This document shows positions 1 through 7,375 of a stretch of 35,694 nt of DNA, one piece after another; the first letter of the stretch is position 1, and each line of letters begins with the position of its first letter. The stretch spans positions 1 to 35,694 of the forward strand of contig JAOPYV010000177.1 of NCBI GenBank assembly GCA_025964435.1, written 5' to 3'. Under the pieces are notes generated by a model. That model saw nothing but the letters and a program-made list of their open reading frames with translations, was not told the origin of the DNA and ran no database searches. Source of the DNA: Thermoleophilia bacterium (GTDB lineage: Bacteria; Actinomycetota; Thermoleophilia; Gaiellales; SKUG01). Made by a program: the position numbers and the translations under genes.

Positions 1-22
1 TGGGCGTGGTGTCGTCCGTCAT
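1..22 (-). CDS. 5' end of an unidentified gene running off the left edge
   Basis: On the minus strand an ATG at 22-20 is preceded by a good Shine-Dalgarno sequence (GAGGAA at 33-28, 5 nt spacing), and the frame stays open to the edge (M-T-D-D-T-T-P). It lies 159 bp downstream of flhA and in the same direction. In many flagellar clusters flhA is followed by flhF or fleN, but seven codons cannot identify it. The call rests on the ribosome binding site and start codon only. Confidence 0.35.
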
Positions 23-115
23 GTCGGTTCCTCGGAAGGTCGTGGCGCGCTCCATGCGCACCGCTCTTCCCAATCATCGACGACGAACATAAGAGCTCCG
101 TCTGAATGCGTCGCG

Positions 116-162
116 AGGTGTGGCGGCTCAGTCGTTGCATACGCGACTCACCCGCCACACCT
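116..162 (-). repeat. Long hairpin repeat downstream of flhA (copy 1 of 2)
   Basis: A perfect 11-bp outer stem (116-126 with 152-162) encloses a second helix (GTCG 131-134 with CGAC 144-147). Read on the minus strand the pairing is more extensive and interrupted by G.G mismatches. It sits 20 nt beyond the flhA stop, so a terminator role is plausible, but there is no U-tract. A near-identical element at 18373-18423 keeps the outer stem sequence and both helices while the apical loop differs. Confidence 0.7.
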
Positions 163-181
163 GCATCACTGCGTCGCCGCG

Positions 182-2302
182 CTACGCCATCGCGTGGGCT
201 TCGACGGTGCCGATGTTGTCGACCTGCACGCCGGGCACGATCTCCGCGTAGCTGAGCACGACCATCTTCGAGAAGTTGCGCTCCACCAGTGCCTTCACGT
301 GCCGGCGGATCTTCGGCGGCGTGATGAGCACCGGGTCGAGGATCAGCCCGCGGTTCTGCGCGAGCACCTCGGCGAGGTTGTTCTGGATCGCCTGGCTGGT
401 CGCCGGGTCGAGCATGAGCACCTGGCCGGTCTCGTTGAGCTGGATGGCGTTCTGGATCGCGCGTTCGGCGTCGGGGCTGAGCATGAAGGCGCGCAGCAGG
501 CCGTCGGGGCTCTGGTAGCGGGCGCAGATCTTGCGGCCGAGTGCCTGGCGCACGTGCTCGGTGAGCGCGTGTGGGTCCTTGGTGTACACCGCGTTGTCGG
601 CGAGTGCATTGAGGATCGTGGAGAGGTCCTTGATCGGCACCTGTTCCTTGACGAGGTTCTGCAGCACCTGGCGCAGCTGGCCGAGCGCGAGCATGTTCGG
701 CACGAGCTCCTGCACCACCATCGGCGCATCCTGGCGCGCCATGTTCAGCAGCTCCGCGACCTCCTCACGGGTGAGGAGCTCGGCGAGGTGCTGCTTCACG
801 ACCTCGTTCACGTGCGTGGAGACCACGTCCTGCGCGTCGAACACCTGCAGGCCGTGCTGCTCGGCGAGACCCTGGTACTGCGCGGGCAGCCACACTGCGG
901 GGGTGCCGTAGATCGGGTCCATCGTGTGCTCGACGTCGACGCCGGGCACCTCGAGGTCGGCGCCGATGCCCATCACGTGCGTGACCTGCACCTCGCCCTC
1001 TGCGACGAGGTCGCCCTTGATGCGGATCTGGTACTGGCCGGGAGCCAGGTTCGGATGCGGGCGAACGCGCACGCCCGGTGCGATGACCCCGAACTCCATC
1101 GCGATGCGACGTCGCACGTGCTTGAGGCGCTCGAGCAGCTCGCCGCTCACCTCGGGGTCCGCAAGGCGGGCCAGCTCCGGTCCGACTTCCAGCGCGATCG
1201 CATCGGTGCGCAGCATCGCCTGCGAGATCTCGTCCGCCTGGCCGCTGTCGGCTGCGATGTCCTCGCCGGTCTCGGCGATGAGCGCTGCCTTCTTCTGGCG
1301 GGCCAGCCACCATGCCGTTCCGGCGAGCGTCGCGGCGAGCGAGAACAGGACCAGCTTCGGCATGCCGGGCGCGAGGCCCATGAACGCGAGGATCGCGGCG
1401 GAGATGCCCATCGCACGCGTGTTCTGCAGCAGCTGTCCACCGATCTCGGCGCCGAGGTTGTTCGACGTGCCGCCTCGGGTGACGAGGAAACCAGCAGACA
1501 TGGCGACGAGCAGGGACGGGATCTGCTCGAGCAGGCCCTGGCCGATGGTCAGCACGGTGAAGGTCGAGGCGGCTTCCGCGAGCGGCATGCCACCCATCAC
1601 GCCACCGATGACGAGGCCACCGATGATGTTGACCACCACGATGACCATGCCGGCGATCGCGTCGCCCTTCACGAACTTCATGGCACCGTCCATGGCACCG
1701 AAGAAGGCGCTCTCGCGCTCGAGGTCCTCGCGCTTCTGCTTCGCCTCCTCGGGCGTGATCACGCGGTTCTGCATCTCGGCGTCGATCGCCATCTGCTTGC
1801 CCGGCATGGCGTCGAGGGTGAATCGTGCCGCGACTTCCGCGACGCGACCAGCACCCTGTGCGACGATCACGAACTGCACCACCATGATGATGACGAACAT
1901 GACGATTCCGATGACCGCGTTGCCGGCGGCGACGAGCTCACCGAACGTCTTGACCACGTGGCCGGCAGATTCCTTGGCGTGCTCGACGCCACCCTCGTGA
2001 TACATCGGGGCGGTCTTCGAGAGGATCAGGCGCGCCGTGGCGATGGAGATCGCGATGCGGAACAGCGTCGTCACGAGCAGCATGGCCGGGAACACCGCGA
2101 AGTCGAGCACGCGCTTGATGTACATGGCCGTAACCATGATCAGGATGCTCATCAGCAGGTTCACGCCGACGAAGAAGTCGATCATCCACGTCTCGAGCGG
2201 AATGATGATGAGGGTGAGCACGACGCACAGGAGCGCGGCAAGCCACACTTCCTTGTACTGGCCGAGGCCCTGGATCTTTCGCAGTAGTCCGCCCTGAGTC
2301 AT
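182..2302 (-). CDS. flhA: Flagellar biosynthesis protein FlhA (export gate)
   Basis: FlhA is the large export-gate subunit of the flagellar type III secretion apparatus; it couples proton flow to export and docks chaperone-substrate complexes. The 706-aa protein has the usual layout: about eight N-terminal membrane segments (first around residues 18-45, with FRIAISIATARLIL a typical family stretch), a conserved cytoplasmic loop, then a cytoplasmic domain from about residue 340 to the end. The ATG at 2302 (MTQGGLLRK) is preferred over the longer frame to 2371, because the latter would run into the promoter at 2375-2403. It is the last recognisable flagellar gene and appears to have its own transcription unit, separated from flhB by a hairpin and a promoter. 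Length and domain order are normal. Confidence 0.97.
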   Translation of the reverse strand: MTQGGLLRKIQGLGQYKEVWLAALLCVVLTLIIIPLETWMIDFFVGVNLLMSILIMVTAMYIKRVLDFAVFPAMLLVTTLFRIAISIATARLILSKTAPMYHEGGVEHAKESAGHVVKTFGELVAAGNAVIGIVMFVIIMVVQFVIVAQGAGRVAEVAARFTLDAMPGKQMAIDAEMQNRVITPEEAKQKREDLERESAFFGAMDGAMKFVKGDAIAGMVIVVVNIIGGLVIGGVMGGMPLAEAASTFTVLTIGQGLLEQIPSLLVAMSAGFLVTRGGTSNNLGAEIGGQLLQNTRAMGISAAILAFMGLAPGMPKLVLFSLAATLAGTAWWLARQKKAALIAETGEDIAADSGQADEISQAMLRTDAIALEVGPELARLADPEVSGELLERLKHVRRRIAMEFGVIAPGVRVRPHPNLAPGQYQIRIKGDLVAEGEVQVTHVMGIGADLEVPGVDVEHTMDPIYGTPAVWLPAQYQGLAEQHGLQVFDAQDVVSTHVNEVVKQHLAELLTREEVAELLNMARQDAPMVVQELVPNMLALGQLRQVLQNLVKEQVPIKDLSTILNALADNAVYTKDPHALTEHVRQALGRKICARYQSPDGLLRAFMLSPDAERAIQNAIQLNETGQVLMLDPATSQAIQNNLAEVLAQNRGLILDPVLITPPKIRRHVKALVERNFSKMVVLSYAEIVPGVQVDNIGTVEAHAMA

Positions 2303-2374
2303 GGGGTGACGGTCTCCGGCATCGAGGTGGGGTCGTGCGCACGGGGTGGGGTCCACGCGCACGGGTTCCACTCC

Positions 2375-2403
2375 AAGGTACGACGGGACCCGGTTCTTGT
2401 AAA
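2375..2403 (-). promoter_or_regulatory. Flagellar-type promoter for flhA
   Basis: On the minus strand TTTACA, 17 nt, TACCTT, with CCGTCG directly before the -10 box and GGAG directly after it. The same arrangement precedes fliP, fliM, fliJ, fliI, flgB and the fliA-like gene. The expected start is near 2368, giving a leader of about 65 nt. Confidence 0.65.
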
Positions 2404-2424
2404 GCGTCGTGTTTGCTCTACTTG

Positions 2425-2442
2425 CGCGCCGCTCCCGGCGCG
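2425..2442 (-). terminator. Possible terminator after flhB
   Basis: A 7-bp perfect GC stem (CGCGCCG 2425-2431, CGGCGCG 2436-2442) with a 4-nt loop begins 4 nt beyond the flhB stop and lies just upstream of the flhA promoter. No U-tract follows, so termination here is inferred from position and stem strength. Confidence 0.45.
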
Positions 2443-2445
2443 AGC

Positions 2446-3756
2446 TCAGGTCCAGCTGAAGCGGTCATCCTGCGGTGCCTGCGCCTGTGCCTGCTGGTGC
2501 GCCGCCGCACCGGCGTGGGCGGGCGTCTGGACGCCGGCGGGCAACGGATCGCTGATCGCCGGCACGCTCACTGCTGCCAGGTCGTGCACGCCCTCGGCGT
2601 CGCCCTCGAGGCGCTGCGCCGCGGCGGCTGCATCGCTCGCGTGGATCGCGGTCGGGCTCGCGGCCGCGGCATCGTTGGCGTCGGCGCGGGTCTGCTCCTT
2701 GAGCTGGAAGACGTAGGCGAGGATCTCGGCCACGGGGCGGTAGAGGTCCTCCGGCACGATGTCGCCGATCTCGCACAGCTCGAACAGCGCACGGGCCAGC
2801 GGCTTGTTGCGGACGACGGGAATGCCCGCCTTGCGCGCCGAGGCGCGGATCTCGTCGGCATCGCCGATCTCGCCGAGCGCGACGACCCACGGCACCGGGG
2901 AGACGTCCGGGTCGTACTTCAGGGCGACGGCGATCTCGGTCGGGTTGATGACGACGACGTCCGACTGCGGCACGTGGTCCTGGGCGCCCGACATGGCGAT
3001 CTGCTGCGCCATCTGGCGTCGCTTGCCCTTCTGGTACGGGTCGCCTTCCGAGTTCTTGTACTCGTCCTTGACTTCCTTGTCGGTCATCTTGTGCTCGGTG
3101 GAGAAGTTCTTCTTCTGGAAGCCGAAGTCGACCGCTGCAACCACGACGTACAGGATGATGATGTAGATGAACAGCTTCTTGATGATGCCGGCGGCGAGCA
3201 TCATGAGCGCCAGTGGGTCGTCGATCGTGACCGCGCCGGCGATGTCGTCGATCGAGCTCATGAACACCGTGTAGCCGAGGAATGACGCGACGAGGATCTT
3301 GGCAAGCGACTTGGCGAGCTCCTGGGCGCTCTTGATCGAGAACCACTGCTTGAGCTTGCTCATCGGGTTGAGCTTCTTGAGGTCCGGCTTGAGCTGCTCG
3401 CCGGTGAGGATCAGGCCGGTCTGCGCGACGTTGGCGATCACGGCGACCACGACCACCGCGAAGAGCACCGGCGCCGAGAGGATGGCGATGTCCATCAGCG
3501 TGTCCATCAGCAGCTGCGTGATGTCGATGCCCTCGGGCGTGCCGATGTCCTTGATGGAGGAAAAGTTGCGCTTCATGATGCTGTTCATGCGCTCCATGAA
3601 CATGGTCTTCGTGGTGAGGATGGCACCGAAGGCGGCGATCAGGCCGAGCGCCATGGGCACGTCCTGCGACTTGGCGACGGTGCCCTTCTTCTTCAGGTCC
3701 TGCTTCTTCTTCGCAGACGCTGGGTGCTTCTTTGAATGCTTGTCCTCGCCTGCCAT
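2446..3756 (-). CDS. flhB: Flagellar export switch protein FlhB
   Basis: FlhB is the membrane protein that switches export specificity from rod/hook to filament substrates after self-cleavage in its cytoplasmic domain. The 436-aa protein has the Lys-rich N terminus, four membrane segments (about 35-52, 93-112, 150-175, 183-210), the connector helix and the FlhBC domain. The usual NPTH cleavage motif reads N-P-T-E at 271-274, so the cleavage Asn and Pro are kept but the His is Glu. After the FlhBC core there is an Ala/Pro/Gln-rich tail of roughly 80 residues. The start is supported by a strong GGAGGTGA site that overlaps the fliR stop, 4 nt upstream, so translation is probably coupled. Family assignment is secure; the effect of the His change is not known from sequence. 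Confidence 0.96.
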   Translation of the reverse strand: MAGEDKHSKKHPASAKKKQDLKKKGTVAKSQDVPMALGLIAAFGAILTTKTMFMERMNSIMKRNFSSIKDIGTPEGIDITQLLMDTLMDIAILSAPVLFAVVVVAVIANVAQTGLILTGEQLKPDLKKLNPMSKLKQWFSIKSAQELAKSLAKILVASFLGYTVFMSSIDDIAGAVTIDDPLALMMLAAGIIKKLFIYIIILYVVVAAVDFGFQKKNFSTEHKMTDKEVKDEYKNSEGDPYQKGKRRQMAQQIAMSGAQDHVPQSDVVVINPTEIAVALKYDPDVSPVPWVVALGEIGDADEIRASARKAGIPVVRNKPLARALFELCEIGDIVPEDLYRPVAEILAYVFQLKEQTRADANDAAAASPTAIHASDAAAAAQRLEGDAEGVHDLAAVSVPAISDPLPAGVQTPAHAGAAAHQQAQAQAPQDDRFSWT

Positions 3757-3760
3757 GCCC

Positions 3761-4669
3761 TCACCTCCCCGTGTCGGTCGAGTTCGCGCGGGCGATGCGC
3801 TTGGCGTCTACGTCTGATTCGTGCATCTTCTCGGCGAGCGTGCTGATCGAGCGGTCGCCGTCGACGATCGACGGGATGGCGTGGTCGCGCAGGTAGCCCC
3901 AGGTCGGCAGCAGCGCGACCATGATGGCCGCGATGCCGATCGGGCCCTTCACGACCTGGCTCAGCGCGAACACGTTCACCTGCGGCGCACCGCGGTTGAT
4001 GATGCCCAGCAACACGTCGGTGAGCAGCAGCGTCATCATCGCCGGTGCTGCGATCTGCAGCGTGAGCAGGAGCGAATCGCCGCTCATCTGGGCGAACGCG
4101 CTGATGACCGATTCCTGCGACGGGTGCGCGGCGCCCGACTGGAGCGGATCGCCGATCCAGCCGAGGCTGGCGGTGGGCGGGAAGATCTTGAAGGTGTTGA
4201 GCAGGCCGCTGATCATCTCCATGTGCAGGCCGCTCACGAGCAGGATCATCAGCGCGACCATCATCAGCCACTGGCCCGTCGGGCTGGTTCGCTCGCCGGT
4301 CTGCGGGGCGATGATGTCGGTGATGTTCGAGCCGCGCTGCGTGTCGATGATGCGGCCGGCGCTCTCGATGGCGTAGAAGATGAAGCTGGCGCAGAAGCCG
4401 AGCATCAGGCCGATCAGCACCTGGTTGACGAGCAGCAGCAGCAGGTCGAACGCGCCGCCGCTCTTGAGCTCGAGTGCGAGCGAGGCGGAGATGTCGTGCT
4501 TCACGAACGGCACTGTGGCGGCGGTGAGGACGAGGCTGAAGCCGACGCGGGCCGTCATCGGGATGTTCATCGAGCCGAAGAACGGCGCCACGATCATGAA
4601 GCCGAGGATCCGGGCCAGCACGACCAGGAACAGGACCATGAAGACCTGGGGGTCGCTGTCGCCGAGCAC
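3761..4669 (-). CDS. fliR: Flagellar export gate protein FliR
   Basis: FliR forms the export channel with FliP and FliQ. The 302-aa protein has the expected run of about six membrane segments starting at residue 8, with conserved family features such as the DTQRGSNITDI stretch (DxxxG in the third-fourth segment region). There is a longer loop around residues 165-195 than usual. The proposed start is a GTG at 4669 with weak ribosome-binding sequence. The frame remains open upstream to the fliQ stop (4745-4747), which lies in the same frame, so the real N terminus may use another codon within those 75 nt. It ends 4 nt before flhB, inside the fliP-fliQ-fliR-flhB unit. Confidence 0.93.
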   Translation of the reverse strand: MLGDSDPQVFMVLFLVVLARILGFMIVAPFFGSMNIPMTARVGFSLVLTAATVPFVKHDISASLALELKSGGAFDLLLLLVNQVLIGLMLGFCASFIFYAIESAGRIIDTQRGSNITDIIAPQTGERTSPTGQWLMMVALMILLVSGLHMEMISGLLNTFKIFPPTASLGWIGDPLQSGAAHPSQESVISAFAQMSGDSLLLTLQIAAPAMMTLLLTDVLLGIINRGAPQVNVFALSQVVKGPIGIAAIMVALLPTWGYLRDHAIPSIVDGDRSISTLAEKMHESDVDAKRIARANSTDTGR

Positions 4670-4744
4670 GGTGCCGAGCGTGTCGAGCGCGGCGGCCGGG
4701 TCGACGGAAGGGATGTTGGCGAGGAGGGAGATGGCGAACGGTTC

Positions 4745-5014
4745 CTAGTTGGTGACCAGGTGGGCGACGGTGGCGTACGTGTCCTCGGTGAAGGCGCGCA
4801 TCTCGCCGATCACCCAGCCGCCGGTGACGAGCACGACGACGAACACGGTGATGATCTTCGGGACGAAGGTGAGCGTCTGCTCCTGGATCTGCGTGACTGC
4901 CTGGAAGAGCGAGACCATGAAGCCGACGGTCAGGCCGGCGAGCACGGCGGGCGCGCTCCAGACCAGGACCTTCATGAGGCTCAATGCTGCGAGTTCGGTG
5001 AGAGCGGATTCCAT
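4745..5014 (-). CDS. fliQ: Flagellar export gate protein FliQ
   Basis: FliQ is the small hairpin subunit that staples the FliP-FliR channel. The 89-aa protein is of normal length, with two membrane helices (about 13-37 and 53-70) and the QIQEQTLTFVPK segment that is diagnostic for FliQ. It starts 10 nt after fliP. Its TAG stop is in the same frame as the downstream fliR sequence. Confidence 0.96.
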   Translation of the reverse strand: MESALTELAALSLMKVLVWSAPAVLAGLTVGFMVSLFQAVTQIQEQTLTFVPKIITVFVVVLVTGGWVIGEMRAFTEDTYATVAHLVTN

Positions 5015-5024
5015 GGTGGGTGCC

Positions 5025-5957
5025 TTAGTAGTTGAAGCCCATGACGAGGAACTTGACGACCAGCGTCCAGCCCCCCGAGAGGACGAACAGCAGGATCTTG
5101 AAGGGGAGGGAGATCACGACCGGCGGGAGCATGAACATGCCGAGCGAGAGCAGGATGTTCGAGATCACCATGTCGATGACGAGGAACGGCAGGAGCACCG
5201 CGAAGCCCATGATGAAGGCCTTCTTGAGCTCCGAGATGATGAAGGACGGGATGATCACGCGGAGCGGCAGCGAGTTGGCGGCCTTGTCGCCGAGCTCCTT
5301 GAACTGCTCCTGGGTGACGAGGCAGCTCTTGGTCTCGCCGTTCTCCATGTTGACCTGGCTGGCGGTGCACATCTGCGGCTTCTGGTCGAGCGCCAGCTTG
5401 TAGAAGGTCCCGATCTCCTTGCGGCTGTTGGAGCCGGAGATCTGCTTGGTCATGAAGCCCTTGAGCGGCGTCTTGGCGGCGGTCACGGCCTCGGCGAACT
5501 CGATCTTGTTCGCCTGGTAGGGCTGGAGCGCGTTCTTGTTGATCTCGTCGATCGTCGGGCCCATGACGAACATCGAGAGGAACAGCGCGAGGGCGATGAT
5601 CACGATGTTCGGCGGCACGTTCTGGGCGCCGATGCCGGAGCGCAGGAAGCTGAGCACGACGACGATGCGCAGGAAGCTGGTCAGCGTCATGATCGCGAAC
5701 GGCAGCAGCGACAGGCCGCCGAGGTAGAGCGCGAGCTGGATGAGCGAGTCGACCTGCGCGTCGTCGGCGCTCCAGGCGGCGATCGGGAAGACGATGAGGT
5801 ACGCCAGCGAGATGGCGAACATGATGATCGTGCCGCGCATGCGCTTGCGCGTCGTGGCACGTCGCTTGGCGATCTCTTCCGGGGCGAGGCGCTCGAGGCG
5901 AGCGGCGCTGCGCTGGCGGAGGATCCTGCCGAGGCTGCTGGTGGTGACCGAGGTCAT
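5025..5957 (-). CDS. fliP: Flagellar export gate protein FliP
   Basis: FliP forms the pentameric core of the type III export channel. The 310-aa protein contains the family signatures TLTSFLRIVVVLSFLR (about 91-106) and the C-terminal IPSFIISELKKAF (236-248), and the final membrane pair. Two features differ from the usual ~245 aa: a basic N-terminal extension of about 40 residues ahead of the first hydrophobic segment, and an insertion of about 30 residues (around 190-225) containing two cysteines (197 and 212) in the segment normally outside the membrane. The start is supported by AGGAG ten nt upstream, and a flagellar-type promoter lies at 6058-6086. It heads the fliP-fliQ-fliR-flhB unit. 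Confidence 0.96.
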   Translation of the reverse strand: MTSVTTSSLGRILRQRSAARLERLAPEEIAKRRATTRKRMRGTIIMFAISLAYLIVFPIAAWSADDAQVDSLIQLALYLGGLSLLPFAIMTLTSFLRIVVVLSFLRSGIGAQNVPPNIVIIALALFLSMFVMGPTIDEINKNALQPYQANKIEFAEAVTAAKTPLKGFMTKQISGSNSRKEIGTFYKLALDQKPQMCTASQVNMENGETKSCLVTQEQFKELGDKAANSLPLRVIIPSFIISELKKAFIMGFAVLLPFLVIDMVISNILLSLGMFMLPPVVISLPFKILLFVLSGGWTLVVKFLVMGFNY

Positions 5958-6057
5958 GCGGGTGGGGCTCCTGAAACGCTGGGGGGCGGGGTCTGGTGCG
6001 GAAGCCGACCTGCGTGGGGAGCAGTGGGGGCGTCGTCATCCGCGTGACCGTGGCTCC

Positions 6058-6086
6058 AACGTACGACGGAACCAGGAGCTTGTAAA
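6058..6086 (-). promoter_or_regulatory. Flagellar-type promoter for fliPQR-flhB
   Basis: On the minus strand TTTACA, 17 nt, TACGTT, with CCGTCG before the -10 box and GGAG after it. This is the clearest member of the shared promoter class. The predicted start near 6051 leaves a leader of about 94 nt before the fliP ATG. Confidence 0.7.
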
Positions 6087-6099
6087 CAGGAACTTTTGC

Positions 6100-6160
6100 A
6101 AAAACCCCCGAGCAGCCATGCCGGGTCGTTTCTGCGTCGAAATCGTGTCAGTCGCTCGGG
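6100..6160 (-). terminator. Possible rho-independent terminator after fliO
   Basis: On the minus strand CCCGAGC (6160-6154) can pair with GCTCGGG (6113-6107), followed after two G by five T (6104-6100). The loop is long (about 40 nt), which weakens the call, but the stem plus U-run lies exactly between the fliO stop and the fliP promoter. Confidence 0.4.
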
Positions 6161-6640
6161 CTACTCACCCGAGGCGCGCTTGTTCTTCGCCTTGCCGAGG
6201 AAGTGCTGGAAGCTCTCGCCGACCGTCGCGAAGCGCGGTCCTTCCTCGACCTGGATGGCGTCGCGGTCGTTGGCGCCGTCGGCGTCGGCCGCTGCGGGCT
6301 CTGTCGTTGCCGTCGCCTTCGGGCGGGCGAGCCGCAGCTTCGGCGTCGCCGCCTGGGCCTCGTCCTCCACCATGAGTGCGTACTCGTCGGTCGAGATGTC
6401 GTCGAGCTTGGTGACGGCGCCATCGGTGCCGGTGCCGACCAGGATGTGGCGGCCGCCCGCGATCTCGATGACCCAGAGCGCGTGCTTCTGGTCGAGCGGG
6501 CGCTTGCCCACGACCTTGAGCGCGTTGCCGGCGATGGTGCCGGAACCCACGCCCATGCGTCGCTTGGCGACACGGGCGAGCATCCACATGCCGCCACACA
6601 TGACGACGAGGATGAGTGTTGGGAGCAGTGCGTCACCCAT
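6161..6640 (-). CDS. fliO: Flagellar biosynthetic protein FliO
   Basis: FliO assists assembly of the FliP ring. This 159-aa protein has the FliO layout: one N-terminal membrane helix (about 4-22), then a small globular domain (about 40-95) with the family stretch ALWVIEIAGGRHILVGTG, and a variable acidic and Ala-rich tail. It starts 6 nt after the fliN stop and is the last gene of the fliM-fliN-fliO unit. FliO is poorly conserved, so position next to fliN and fliP adds much of the confidence. Confidence 0.88.
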   Translation of the reverse strand: MGDALLPTLILVVMCGGMWMLARVAKRRMGVGSGTIAGNALKVVGKRPLDQKHALWVIEIAGGRHILVGTGTDGAVTKLDDISTDEYALMVEDEAQAATPKLRLARPKATATTEPAAADADGANDRDAIQVEEGPRFATVGESFQHFLGKAKNKRASGE

Positions 6641-6646
6641 GGTTGG

Positions 6647-7315
6647 TCAGTTCTCCTCGTTGAGCATCTCGATGATGCGCATGCCGTAGCTGCCGTTGAT
6701 CGACACGAGCTGGCCGCGGGCGATCAGCTTGCCGCGCACGGTCAGCTCGATCGGCGCATCGACGGGCGTATCCAGCTCGACGATCGAGCCGCGACCCATC
6801 TCGAGGAACTCTTCGACCGTCAGGGCGGCATTCCCGAGTCCGACTTCGACCTGCACCTCGACGTCGAGCACCAGGTTGCTCAGCTCACCACGGGAGCCGG
6901 CAGCGGAGCGCGGGCTCGGGCGGACGTCCTCGAGGTTCGGTGCCATCACGCTCACGTCGCCACCCATGCTCATCGCCATCGGCGCCGCGGTCTGCTGCGT
7001 GCCGTAGTAGTCGTTCTGCGGTGCGACACCGGGTGCGACGACGGCGGGCTGCATGGTTGCTGCCGAATCACCGAACCAGTCGCCCTGGCTGTCCATCACG
7101 GGCGCGCCGGCGGCCTGCTGGCCGTGTGCCGGGGCTGCCACGGCATCGCCGCCGAGCCAGTCGCCGCCGCCGACATCGCCGCCGGTCGACCATGCGCCGT
7201 CGTTCGATGCCATCGGTGCGGTGGGTGGCGTCGGTGCGCCGTCGGGCATGGCGGGATCATCGAGGCCGAGGTAGCCGTCGTTGCCGCTGTCATCCATTGC
7301 GAGCCAGTCACTCAT
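6647..7315 (-). CDS. fliN: Flagellar motor switch protein FliN with Trp/Asp-repeat N terminus
   Basis: FliN builds the bottom of the C ring. Residues about 143-222 are a canonical SpoA/FliN domain (LDVEVQVEVGLGNAALTVEE, then VDAPIELTVRGKLIARG and MRIIEML). The first 135 residues are low-complexity Gly/Ala/Pro but carry spaced motifs: SDWLAMDD (2-9), GYLGLDDP (14-21), GDWLGGD (51-57) and GDWFGD (78-83), plus a weaker AWSTGGD (41-47). Such an array suggests short linear binding motifs, perhaps for a response regulator, since the adjacent FliM lacks its usual CheY-binding peptide. That role is inference. The start is supported by AGGTGA upstream of the ATG. The gene lies between fliM and fliO. 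Confidence 0.95.
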   Translation of the reverse strand: MSDWLAMDDSGNDGYLGLDDPAMPDGAPTPPTAPMASNDGAWSTGGDVGGGDWLGGDAVAAPAHGQQAAGAPVMDSQGDWFGDSAATMQPAVVAPGVAPQNDYYGTQQTAAPMAMSMGGDVSVMAPNLEDVRPSPRSAAGSRGELSNLVLDVEVQVEVGLGNAALTVEEFLEMGRGSIVELDTPVDAPIELTVRGKLIARGQLVSINGSYGMRIIEMLNEEN

Positions 7316-7375
7316 GGTCGTTCACCTGTCGTGTGTGGGAGGGTCTTCGGGGAGATCGTCGGGTCTGGATGCGGA

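Noticed and set aside
194-2287. Long plus-strand open frame of about 700 codons opposite flhA
   Set aside because: It is a shadow of flhA in very GC-rich DNA: His/Arg/Asp-rich composition, no domain, and the opposite strand encodes a clear FlhA.
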